The notes beneath the pieces were generated by a model. That model did no database searches and was not told the DNA's origin. It worked only from the letters and a program-made list of their open reading frames with translations. A program made the position numbers and the translations under genes. 64,000 bases of DNA from contig MCGE01000022.1 of the NCBI GenBank assembly GCA_002105175.1, positions 1 to 64,000 of the forward strand, read 5' to 3'. Each line of letters begins with the position of its first letter. Position 1 is the stretch's first letter. Origin of the DNA: Absidia repens (lineage: Eukaryota > Mucoromycota > Mucoromycetes > Mucorales > Cunninghamellaceae). Positions 25,740 to 36,072 of the stretch are shown here, in pieces.

Positions 25740-26080
25740 AAAAAAAACTGCAGCTCGTTGTGTAAAATGCTACGTACAGTTGCCAAAAAAAAAAAGCCTC
25801 CCCAAGTGTCATTAGCTCAGCTTAGCGTTAGTTATCATAGTTTATATTGTATCTATATCAGAATTAAACATGTCTTGTCTTTTTATTATTATTCCCTTTC
25901 ATGCCTTTCATTGTCTCGCTGAATGGGCATGGCATATGTGCGTGAAAAAAAAAAAAAAAAACGGTGTGTGTGTGGGGGGCGTTTATACAGGAAATGTTTC
26001 TACTTTGGGCACGGAAGCATATTTGGATACAAATATAAAAAATGACAGGAAATGTTTCTACTTCGGGCACGGAACAGTTT
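25740..26080. repeat. local duplications inside the repeat island
   Basis: A segment of about 145 bases at 25807-25950 (GTCATTAGCTCAGCTTAGCG...ATGGGCATGGCATATGTGCG) duplicates 25560-25700 with few changes. An A-rich/GCAGCTCGTTGTGT module at 25740-25790 repeats one at 24690-24740. A 57-base direct repeat (AGGAAATGTTTCTACTT...GGGCACGGAA) occurs twice between 25990 and 26075. Confidence 0.75.
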
Positions 26081-26108
26081 TTTTATTAAAGTGTGGGTTT
26101 CGATGGGA

Positions 26109-26194
26109 TAGGATTAAAGCCTCCGCCATTTCGCACTTTGGTGGGCAGCCCCTTGGGGCCCATCCGTCGTTGTTCAGCGCTCAGTCAGGACTTT

Positions 26195-26200
<6 letters not shown>
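26109..26200 (+). repeat. fourth, partial copy of the ~120-bp GC-rich unit
   Basis: GGATTAAAGCCTCCGCCATT through CCCCTTGGGGCCC and CGTCGTTGTTCAGCGC, about 900 bases from the tandem array. It runs directly into the T51 tract at 26196. Confidence 0.8.
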
Positions 26201-26247
<47 letters not shown>

Positions 26248-26395
26248 GCTGGTATGTACTCTTGTGGTATTACAAATAAATAAAATCTATCTTCTATTGA
26301 AACCAACCAAATGACTTTTTTGTTTGATGATGATGATGTTACCTGTCTCTTTTTTTGTACGCAACATTCGAAACACCTCCACATTTTTACTTCAG

Positions 26396-26438
<43 letters not shown>
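26196..26438. repeat. T51 and A43 homopolymers facing each other
   Basis: An unbroken run of 51 T (26196-26246) is followed 149 bases later by an unbroken run of 43 A (26396-26438). The two are complementary and could pair in a transcript or form a cruciform. Exact lengths are subject to sequencing error. Confidence 0.85.
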
Positions 26439-26440
<2 letters not shown>

Positions 26441-26757
26441 ACTACCACTAAATAGCTTCTGGGGGAGCTTCCTGAAGCGAAGATATGCCATTATCACTTC
26501 GGACGCAGCAGCATTTCAGTATGAAGCAGGGGAGGTTGTGCTATAAGAGAATAGTATGAGTGTACTGTTTTGTTGAAGGCAATGTTAGTATCCTCTTCAA
26601 CTCTTATATGTTACTATACAGTATATTGTCTCTTATTTCACTATTACCGTCTATTTTATCATATCACTGCAATAAAGAAAATCACATTTAAAAAAATATT
26701 TGTGTACGCTGTTTTTGTGGAATACGTGTGTTGTTTTCGTGTTAAATATACTATTCT

Positions 26758-26880
26758 TTGAGGGATATGTGTTGTTATATATTGTAGGGTATATGTTGTG
26801 TTGTTTGTAGGGTATGTGTTGATTTGTTTTTGTAGAGTATGTATTATATTGCTTTGTAGGGTATAGTAGCGTTGTGTTGT
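26758..26880 (+). repeat. imperfect ~30-bp G/T-rich tandem repeat
   Basis: The unit TGTAGGGTATRTGTTG with a T/G-rich spacer recurs about four to five times. On the other strand it is CA/TACCC-rich. Function unknown. Confidence 0.65.
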
Positions 26881-27045
26881 GGAAGAGAAATACTCACAGT
26901 AGACATGTTGTATTTGTGAATACTCGTATGAACGGGGAGGAGGGGAAATGGGGTGTTTGTAAAAAGATGACTCATACAATATCTTCCTCTATTGGCTGAT
27001 TGGGGTATATTTGTAAAAATATAAATCAACTGAATCTTCCATTGA

Positions 27046-27310
27046 CAACAAAACTACGGTGCTACTAAATTGGAATGTCTCGCCCTAGTATGGAGCCTGC
27101 AACTATTCAGGCCTTATTTACTTGGCAAAAAATTCACTGTCATATCAGACCACTCACCTTTACGATGGTTGGTACAATCACCCAAAGTATCTGGCATTGT
27201 AGCAAGATGGATCCAATACTTGGCTGAATATGACTTTGAAATCAAGTATCGAACTGGACGAAAACAGGAAGCCGCTGATTTCCTATCCGGTCTAGGATAC
27301 TGGTCGATCA
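27046..27310 (+). mobile_element. Ty3/gypsy RNase H fragment (relic)
   Basis: The frame from CAA at 27046 reads into LECLALVWSLQLFRPYLLG, then a strand with SDHSPLRWLV and, at the end, EIKYRTGRKQEAADFLS. This is the RNase H-like domain that follows reverse transcriptase in Ty3/gypsy polyproteins; the SDH Asp and the AAD Asp are both present. Only about 85 residues are visible, an in-frame stop sits just upstream (27043), and neither reverse transcriptase nor integrase follows, so it is a dead remnant. Confidence 0.85.
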
Positions 27311-27676
27311 TCATTTTTATTTTTATATTTTTTTATCACGTTCAGTACTCGCCGCCACTTTATTTTTAGTATAAATACCCCACCTTTCCCCCGCCAATTC
27401 TCTTTTTTCTTAAGCTATCTATTATCATATATTTATCTCAATCTTTTTTATAAAATTCAGTACAAAGGTTTTTAACCACCAAACCACTGTCTTATTTTTA
27501 TTTTGTTTCTATCGTCTATATAGAAACTTTCTTTTATTTTTTGTGACCACAAGTCCTCTTTTTTATTTTTACTGTGTGTTATACACTTATTTTTATTGAA
27601 CCAACAAAGGTCAATACTTTTCTTTTTTATTTTATTTTACTCTTTCAAGTTTATTTTTTATAAACTTTCTCTACAG

Positions 27677-28452
27677 TTGGACTTTATCTACAAAAGTTCT
27701 GGTGCTCACTACAAGCGCTAGGTCCTTTGACTGAATTTTATGGGCAAGAGGCTATTCTCGGTCTGCAGTTCGCCAATTACCAAGGAAGACAAAAGATGGA
27801 CGCCGAATTGGTGAATGTGTTGATTGATGGCGGCCACAAGTACAGACCTCCACCAGGTGCCATGGAAAGATCATCAAATATTGGCCAGACACAACAAAGA
27901 AGACGACGACGAACAAGGTCTTACGATACTGATGATCCACCTCCTCTTCCTCCGCCGCCGCCGAAGCTTAGGCAAGTTTATTTGATTTAAAAATGTATAT
28001 GCAAGGCATAATAACATCTGTTGTACATATTTCTGATACATAGAAAATGGAAAAAGGCTCCCATAAACAATGACAAAGACAAGGTACCGATTGTGGTTTT
28101 CGGCGACGCAAAGTTCGGCAGAAATAAAAAAGGCGAAGGATCCCTTGCTGACAAGTGTCGACATCTTTTGTCAAAGGCGGACAAGTCTGGGAAACTTGTT
28201 TTTGTGAATATGGATGAATATCGTACGTCGCAAGTATGCTCAAAATGTGGTCACAGAAAGCTCACGAACGCGGTGATTACCCGACCTGGTGAACAGGCGA
28301 AACGTATGTACGCAGTGTTAGCGTGTCGTCGCTGTAACACTGTGTGGCAACGGGACACCAATGCATCTCGGAATCTGCGCGCCGCTTTTATGAACCTTGT
28401 CACTGCTGGAAGACGCCCTGGGCTGTTGGCAAGACCGACCACTGAACAATAA
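27677..28452 (+). pseudogene. Fanzor-type (eukaryotic TnpB/OMEGA) nuclease, C-terminal part
   Basis: RNA-guided-nuclease-like protein of the IS605 OrfB/TnpB superfamily, C-terminal half only. Segment 27677-27971 (opens after CTCTACAG, encoding GLYLQKFWCSLQALG) carries a GRQKMDAELVNVLIDGGHKYR helix and an Arg-rich/poly-Pro linker. A possible intron 27972-28043 with a GC donor (AG|GCAAGT) and TACATAG acceptor joins in phase to 28044-28452. That exon has VPIVVFGDAKFG, then MDEYRTSQVCSKCGH (conserved Glu plus first zinc-knuckle CxxC), LACRRCNTVW (second CxxC) and QRDTNASRN, the RuvC-III Asp motif, ending at a TAA. The N-terminal half with RuvC-I Asp is not found upstream, where the DNA is T-rich, so I call it truncated. 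The family is clear; activity is unlikely. Confidence 0.82.
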
Positions 28453-28982
28453 TCCACATAACAAATATGTGTTGATGTATACACGTAAGTTACAAGAAAA
28501 TGAAACACAAAGATATTTCATTGGACTCACACTTTCCTTTACTCTCATCTTGGCTCACCTGTTTGTCTCACCTACTTTTGCCTCCTGTCCCAATTACCTT
28601 TTCCCTTCATCCCAATTTATTTTACTTCCTTTCCCAACTTTATTTTGCCATCGTCTAAAACCATTTTACACTCGTCTCAAATTCAAGTTGAAAAGCTGTA
28701 GCAGTAAATAAAAATTCACGTGGTCGGCATTTGAAATATTTTCTGGACACCTTTTTTTTTCAATAGTCTTCTCATTTCGATGAAAAAAACATAAAAATAA
28801 AAGAGTCCAGGAGGCAATTCCCTTGATAGAAATATTGTAGCTATACTCATAATAATAACGATATTATCCACAATAACGATGCAATTTCACTTTCGCCTTC
28901 GTATCGTTATAGCGGGCCTCTACTCTACTTTCGCCAGAACGTACTTTAGCATAGCCTCCATAACGTCGCTTAAGTATTTTTT

Positions 28983-29019
<37 letters not shown>

Positions 29020-30091
29020 TTTTTTAAAAAAAAAGGATGCTGACTATATGTTTTTATCATTTCAGTAACCATGCTATGTCAAAAGGAAATAGAATGGCAA
29101 ATATTTCCTAATTTTACTCGAAAAATGATACTTGGATGATTAATGACATCATAAGCGTAAAAAGGCAGTTCTCAAAATCGGAAACCCATCACTATCAGAA
29201 AGTACCGAGTAAACATTACAAATAAATTTTGACAGTTGCCACGCATATCAAAAAAAAAAAACCATTGACTCTCAAGTACTAATCTGTGAGCAAATCAAAT
29301 CATTGACTTTCTCTAAGGGCAGAAGGGAAAAAAAAATCGTGTATCAAGGAAAAGGTGGACAGATATTCCCCTGACTCTGAAATCTGCGTCGTATTGAATG
29401 ACAACGACGATGTATCATGTCTATTTTCTTTCTTTTACTGCATTCACTCTGTTCCCCTTATATCCTTTGTTCACTGTATATGCCTCAGATATGTCCGCTA
29501 ATTTCGTATGTTTTTCGATCCAAATTGGTACATTTTGTTTTCTTTTTTATGTGTATGCAGGTGGATATGAGCTAAATCGATGAGAATTCTTTCCCTCCCT
29601 TCCCCCATATACTACACATATGATGATGTAGTCCCTATGCATTAGAGAGTCTCTCACACTTATGTACCCGTTCAACCGCCCCCCCTCTCTATTACTATCC
29701 TGTCAGATCCTGTACAGTACTGCATCGTACCTTACTATCATATAAAACTCTGCACGATGAAGATCATCACAACCGTTCACAAAAATAAACATAAAACATA
29801 AGAAAAGGATAGCAATACCAGTGCCTAAATTCTTTATTCGGATAAATAATCATATTGATAAAGTAAAAAATATAATGAGTCAAAAAAAAGGGGGGGATAA
29901 CTACAATAAAACTAATGAGAGTGAATAACCAAGACGTGAAATGTATATCTAATAGAGTAAAGTAAATCTTGGTAGGTAGAATAATTAATCCAATTAGAGC
30001 ACGTATTCATTCCTAATAATAATGATAATAATAATAAAAGCAGGTGAGTTCTTTTGATTCCAAAAGTCTTTGATAGCACCACTGATTTGAC
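28453..30091. other. intergenic region, right part of the repeat island
   Basis: No convincing gene. Holds a (GT)n microsatellite at about 28984-29016 followed by T and A runs, and at its right end the 3' UTR of the minus-strand VHS-GAT gene. A non-coding guide-like RNA for the adjacent Fanzor, if one ever existed, could lie in the first few hundred bases. Confidence 0.45.
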
Positions 30092-31769
30092 TTACTGGCG
30101 CTGATGATGATTTAAAGTGGAGGACGTTGGTGGCGGTGTCTCCACAGGATCGGCAAAAGGGTCGGCAAAAGGATCATCGTCATCATCATCACCAGCTTCA
30201 AGAGGGCTATGACGAGGGACCAATTGTAAGCCATGCAGATCTTGTTCCAATGTATTGTTGTTGTCATCGTCATTATGATATGCAATTTGCTGAGTTGTGG
30301 CAGGCGCTGGTAGCAGTGATTGTTGTTGATACTGATTGCCGGCGGTAGCAGTGGGTGACGTTGGTGATGAATTACCATAAAGGTTGGCTGGCACTTCACC
30401 TACCGACATAATGTCATACATATCCAATGCCTTGAGCAATTCTTCGTTTGTTGTCAATAACGTCCCAATCCATTCTTCATCTTCCACCAAGCGTGCATAC
30501 TTGACAATTTTCTTTTTGGAGTTTTCACATTCTTGCCTGTATTCTTGTAGCCGTTTATCATGTTGTAGATCGATTTCCCATCTGTCTTCGGTGGTGTTGA
30601 GTAATTTGAGGGCATTCGTCAGTTGATTGACATGTTGGTTGGCCAAGGCGATTTCTTGAATGATTTTAGGTTTCGCGGTCGCAAAGTCAAATGCGGATGT
30701 GGATCCTTGGCGTTGCTGTTGGTGAGTACCAGAGGCGGTGGCTGCGTTACTATGGCTGCGTGGTTTCGTTTTAGCTACATTAGTGGGTTCAGGTCGGACA
30801 GGTTTCATGGGTGGAGGCATGGATCGTCGTTTTGGTGGCTCGCTTACTTGCTGTTGATTCTGTTGCTGCTGTTCTTGACTTGGTGGCGACGCACTACTAC
30901 CAGAACGAGAGCGGCGGGACTACAACAACAACAAAAAGTAGTAAAAGGATCAGTTGACAAACAAATGCTCTGGCGGTAGACATAATCACAATCATGACCT
31001 CTCTCCTTTACGACTTACCAGCCCTAATTTTGATAATCCTGATTCATAGATGTTGGTTAACAATCGTATACCAGGTTCGCCTTTGTATTTCGTCGACCAA
31101 GCACCAAGAAGACTGACCAGTCTTTTTTTCACTTCAGTAGTTTCCATCTACGATATAAAAAAATAAAAAATTAGCTAAGTAATGGATCTCATATAAAAAG
31201 GATATTTCGATTAATACAAAGTACCTACCGGTGAGGATAACATAAATTCAAACCGTTCCCGCATTTTGTCACTGGCACATAGCTTCTCTATCGGATGCAT
31301 AGCAAATAAGCCCTATAGAACAATTTATCTCCATATTATTTTTACTTACGTCTGAAATGCTGTGGACTGTTTTCCATAAGCAGTTTGAGAATCTGTCAAG
31401 ATATAAAGGCAAATGAGAATGGCGATCCTATCAGATGATGACTTGGCACTGTATAATTTTTCTCTGTCTCTGTCTCTTACCTCCAAGGTCCGCAACTTTT
31501 GCTCCTGAGTACCATGTTTGAGTCGTTTTCTAATAGCTTCAATAGCTTCCCTTGGTCCGGATTCTTGCATATTCATGGATTCAATCAGTTGCTGGAACTG
31601 GTACCATTCTATTTCTTCATAGTTGGATAACTTTTCTGTAGTGCATACAAAAAAAACATGAGATCACAACATCAGTAAGCTGTCTATTTTGTACATTGCA
31701 TTCAGTGAATAACTTACCAATGTATAAGGTTACAGATGTTTTCTGTATTTCTTCTGTGAAGATACCCAT
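30092..31769 (-). CDS. VHS-GAT domain protein, Lsb5-like (six exons, one junction off by one base)
   Basis: Endocytic/ubiquitin-sorting adaptor; yeast Lsb5 links actin patches and endocytosis. Minus-strand exons 31769-31718, 31635-31481, 31392-31350, 31312-31229, 31147-31019 and 30919-30092. The VHS domain covers exons 1-5 (EAIEAIRKRLKHGTQEQKLRTLE, LKLLMENSPQHF, LLGAWSTKYKGEPGI). The GAT-type helices are in exon 6 (ALANQHVNQLTNALKLL ... EWIGTLLTTNEELLKALDMYD). The tail is acidic and ends with DPFADPFADP, DPF motifs like those binding clathrin adaptors. Lengths sum to 1291 nt, one base too many: exon 3 ends phase 1 while exon 4 must start in phase 0, and the intron between them would be only 37 nt. 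Either a sequence error or an unrecognised splice choice. With 1290 nt the protein is 429 aa. Confidence 0.82.
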
Positions 31770-32368
31770 GCTTTACCAAAGAGTGAGAAAAATACTAAAA
31801 GAAACAGGGTTGAAAAAAAAAAAAATCGAGATTCAAGTAAGCGGAGTGCAAATTAGAGGTAGAAGAGCGATATAAATACTGAAAGAGATTGGATGATCAT
31901 GTCACACACCCTTTTTTCGATTAGGGAACTATGTCATCTCTGGCCAATGGTCAGGGACAATGCATTGACTGTACTTTAATTGTACAACTACAGTCGTTCC
32001 ATACAAAGTTGAATACGAGTTGGTAATGTGCGTTGTCTATCAACTTTATAACGGCAAAACAACCAAAAAAAAAAAAAAAAATAGATACATCATATTGAAT
32101 CAAGATTGAAAAAACCAAACTTTATCATATTACAAAGACAAATACAGAGAGACAGTAAAAGAATATTTTATTTGATTAAATAGCAAAAACAATACCAATA
32201 TTAAGGCAAAAGGAAAAAAGGAAAAAAAAAAAAAAGAATAGGAGGGAAGGGAAAACAAGAGGCAGGGAAAAATAATGATCAATCAGCAAAGATAAGTTGA
32301 GAAACTAACTAAGTTGGGATGAGAGTGGAGGGGAAGGAATAATGGTATAGAACTATGTTGATTTTAAT
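31770..32368. other. intergenic region between Lsb5-like and GATA genes
   Basis: Promoter side of the Lsb5-like gene plus the 3' UTR of the GATA gene. Purine-rich with many short A runs. I see no gene. Confidence 0.4.
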
Positions 32369-33798
32369 TTAATTTTGATGTTGATGTTGATGTTGATGTT
32401 GGTATTGGTGTTGATCTTCAAGCGATTGATTTGCCTGTGATAGTTGGTGATGTGACTGATGATGATGTGGTACTGATGGATGTTGTAGATGATGGTGATG
32501 GTGATGATGGTGATGATGTTGTTGTGATACTGATGACGGTGGTGGTGGTGGTGGTGGTTGAATATAATGATTTGGATGCTTGTGTTGTTCATCGTTCTGT
32601 CGATTTTGTAATTCTTGTTGCTGGTCTTCTTGCTGATGATGATATTGTAGTTGCTGGTCAACCTTGTTAGTTCCATCACTGCTGCTACTAATAGGTGGTC
32701 CATTGGCCAACAATTTGTAAGAAGCCACCGTAACCGATTCCTTCCGTAAAAGTTTCGAATAATCTATCAAAAGTATACGAAGCAAAAACATGGAGTTGGT
32801 TTAGAGAACAAAAGAAAACTCTCCTTAATTCCTTACGTAGACCGCAAGCATTGCAAAGAGTTCGTGCACCATCAGGACCCCTTCTCCATTCAGGCGTTTC
32901 AGAGGTGTGACAAGAGTGGCATTGTTGACCGATCATATTTCGTTTCTATCAATATCAGATGAATGAGGATCATTGATATCGAGGTAATATCACGGTAACA
33001 ACGATGATATCGATCCAAAATATACATATAAGAATAAGGGAGATAAATATTATTGACAAGACGTAAATCCACATACACACCCCCTACCCTTAACCCCTTC
33101 CCTTTTTCCTCTTCCTCTCGCTCTCCCTCCCTCCTCTGCCCCTCCTTTTTTTACTTCTTTTGTTCCTGCCGGTGACTTACGCTCCGCCTACGGTATTTTG
33201 GTTTTCGATTTTCTTTCCAGTTCCTAGCTTGCCGAATCATTTCGTATTCCGCTTCATTTGAGACCACAGCATCTTGTTGTTGTTGCATCGCCACTAGCGA
33301 ATCCAAAATGTCATGTGCCGTATGAGTTACAAAATCAAATATCGCTTCACGGTCCTTTTCCAAGCCTTTCTGCCACGTTTTGTATCGAGCCAAATCATTA
33401 CAAAGAGTTGAACATTTTTCTATAAGCTAATAAAGTTGCAAGAAACGTTAATACCGTAAAAGGAGGAGCGACGAGTTTTCCCTACCTGTTTGACTTCCAA
33501 GCCTTCACCATTTTTTGTCGAATCAGCTGTTTGTGCTTCTTCAATAGAGTCTTCTGTAGAGTCTTCAAAAGAAGAGGATATAGCGACGAGGCTTGGTAAG
33601 CGTTGTTGAAGGTTGAGTCGTTGAGATAAAGGCGGGAGTGTAAAGCGGTTGACAGGAAGTGATGGAGTCGGGGCTGTATCGTTGTTGGAGATATCCTGAT
33701 CCGTTTCCCTATGAGTATTGCTGTAAAGCACGAGGTCAATTGGTTTCAGTTGATAATAATAATATAAAGCAGCTTTACCTGAGGGAGTATGATTCCAT
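32369..33798 (-). CDS. GATA-type zinc-finger transcription factor (WC-2-like finger), 334 aa
   Basis: Sequence-specific DNA-binding protein. Minus-strand exons 33798-33779, 33720-33486, 33426-33181, 32945-32837 and 32763-32369 total 1005 nt, all phases closing. The single finger reads CHSC-x18-CNAC with [12 protein letters not shown] between, followed by GLHYSKLLRK. The 18-residue loop is the type seen in White collar-2 and plant GATA factors. Upstream is a conserved-looking helical region ([26 protein letters not shown]). No PAS domain is visible, so it is not a complete WC-2. The C-terminus has poly-Pro, a run of ten His and (HQ)n repeats. The start at 33798 needs a 20-base first exon; an alternative ATG at 33854 without the first intron stays open but makes a poorer N-terminus. 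Confidence 0.85.
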
Positions 33799-34466
33799 GG
33801 CCTGATTTGTACCGTTGGTCGCTTTAGTTGGCGTAGCGCATAATTCAGAGACATTCATATATATATTTATGTATAAAATATATAGTGGCTATGTTAAGAA
33901 ATTCGGCACCACGTAAACAAGATGAGTGTATAATAAATAGGATGTATGGTTTACAAAAGGTATGTCGGAAAAAAAAGATGGAAAAAAAAGAGTCCAATAC
34001 TGTTTGATAAGACTTGGGTGTAATGAAAGGAAAAGGGAAAGAGAAAAGCAAAAGAAATAGAAAGGGAAAAAAAAGAGAAATAAAAAAAAAAAGAGAGAGA
34101 CGGGAAAGGAATTAAGATTAAAAAGGAAAAGTCAAAGAAAAAAAGAAGTTACAGAGAGGCAAAAAAAAAAGTTTGTTTTGTGACGACTCTACACATTCAA
34201 CAGTCTACACCAATACTATCATCCACCAATCAACTAGTTTTATTTGTTTATTTGATGTACATGCACTCTCTTTCTTTTTTTCAACAAATACTCACAAATA
34301 GCAACACAACAACAACAACATCACCGTCCACACTGCACAGTTCAAGAGTATAATATTTATAGTTCAAATAAGGAGGTTTAAAATTTTCGATGAAATCGAG
34401 ATATATGCTTTTTTTTTTTTTTATTGATAAAAGAAGGGGAAAGGGGAGGAGGTCTAACTATAATAA
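33799..34466. other. intergenic region between GATA and RFC5 genes
   Basis: Purine-rich, AT-rich. Contains CAACAACAACAACA-like sequence at about 34306-34321 and a T run at 34410-34422. Probably the GATA gene 5' region and RFC5 3' UTR. No gene seen. Confidence 0.4.
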
Positions 34467-36072
34467 CTAAGCAGATGGGAGAGCCAATTTGAAAGATCCA
34501 ATAAGTGATCCAAGCTGTATTTTTTCATCCGCTCCTTCACCTAAACGATATCTATGTAAAGAAGAAGAATAATGTCAAATTAGGTCTATTTGTTCTTTTG
34601 ATTTAATATTTCATTGTCCGCAATTTCAAATTTACTCTATATCCGCCATATTGACAACCATTGATATTTCAGTTTCGGATGGTAATTCGGCTTGTTGTAT
34701 CTTTTCGTAAACATCAGTAATAATATCTTGTAAAGCATATCCATTTTCATTTTTCAAGCGTTCGATTTCTAAATCATAATAGTACATAATAGTATATTAG
34801 TATTCACGTCTTCTTTTTTTCTAAATCTATACTTACTTTGATAGGCAGTTGTGTATTCATCTTTGAGCATACTATTCAAAATGGACTCAATATGTTCAGG
34901 TTGTGGATTTCCCGTACAATTGTAAATAGCCGCTTCATCCACACGGTCGTAACCAGCGTGACATGCTTGTAATATATTGAGAGCACGTCGCATATCCCCT
35001 TTTGATAGACGCAGCAATGCCTTTTTTCCGTTATCTGTCAAGTTAACCCTAAAAAAAGTATATCCATGCTAAATATCTTATCAATATCTTTCCTCCGTTC
35101 TACTTACTGTTCAGCATCAACAATAGTGGTCAGTCGTTGATCCACCTGATCTAATTCCAAAGGTGAGAATCGGAACCTTGTACATCTTGATTGGATTGCC
35201 GGGATGATTTTGCTAACATAATTGCAGATGATACAGAAGCGGACGTTCTTGGTGTATTTTTCGATCACTGTATAAAGACAAATATACTATCGTCATCATG
35301 ATCGACATTCTATTTCACTCCCTCCCTCTTCCACCCCCCTTTTTTTTTCTTACCTCGGCGTAGAGCTGATTGAGCTTGATTAGTCATATTATCACATTCA
35401 TCCAAAATGATCAACTTGAATCCAGTACTACACAAACAGATCCTCGTATTAACGATCGTAGTTGGGTTTACATATTGTTCGCTCCTTCTTTCATTACCTA
35501 TACATGGTTCGAGTGCTTGCGAAATTCTTGATTTGTTCACGTACAACATCTATCCCGCGTTCGTCTGAAGCATTCAACTAGTAAATAGAACAAATGTAAG
35601 AAAGAGATATGTGAGTAAACGTCAATTTCGTCCTGGGGGTTTTTTTCCTACAAAGTACTTACTTCCAAAATGGAGGACCGGAATTTGTCACCGTAAAGTT
35701 GTCGCGCACAAGCCAATATGGTAGACGTTTTCCCCGTCCCAGGAGGGCCGTAAAAAAGTAAGTGTGGTAATCGATTTCGTTCGATAAAGGTTTTCACTAG
35801 GAAAAATCCAATATAATTAAACTCATATTCTACGAAGCCAAGTCTGTCCATTACTTACAGGTTTCAGTCACCTCCTCATGCGACACCAGATCACTTAGCT
35901 GATTGGGACGATATTTTTCCACCCTATTGTCAAATCGCATCAACAACAATCAGTACAAGTTGGCAACAATATATCAAAAATATTACCAAGGTAAATTATC
36001 TGTATCTGTAGCCACCATTTTTCCCTTTCCTTTGTTCTTGAAGGGAATATCAGCAGTGCTATCTATGTCCAT
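34467..36072 (-). CDS. rfc5: replication factor C small subunit RFC5 (yeast Rfc3), nine exons
   Basis: AAA+ clamp-loader subunit that helps load PCNA onto primed DNA. Minus-strand exons 36072-35987, 35923-35859, 35796-35663, 35577-35504, 35427-35354, 35267-35108, 35048-34837, 34768-34636 and 34551-34467 sum to 1023 nt, 340 aa, the same length as human RFC5. Visible motifs are LPWVEKYRP at the N-terminus, Walker A (FYGPPGTGKTST, about residue 60), LELNASDERG-type motif, Walker B (LIILDECDNMT, with ECD where the human protein has EAD), the SRC motif (IPAIQSRCTRFRF), sensor 2 region (GDMRRALNILQ) and the C-terminal collar (MADIEYRLGEGADEKIQL). All phases close. Confidence 0.95.

Noticed and set aside
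26093..26546. Open frames containing poly-Phe or poly-Lys
   Set aside because: They are translations of the T51 and A43 runs and of the GC-rich repeat unit.
33420..33854. Reading the first GATA exon as one long frame from the ATG at 33854
   Set aside because: A GTAAAG...TTTACAG intron (33721-33778) with a 20-base first exon starting at 33798 gives a cleaner N-terminus and still joins the later exons in phase; the long frame is only an alternative.
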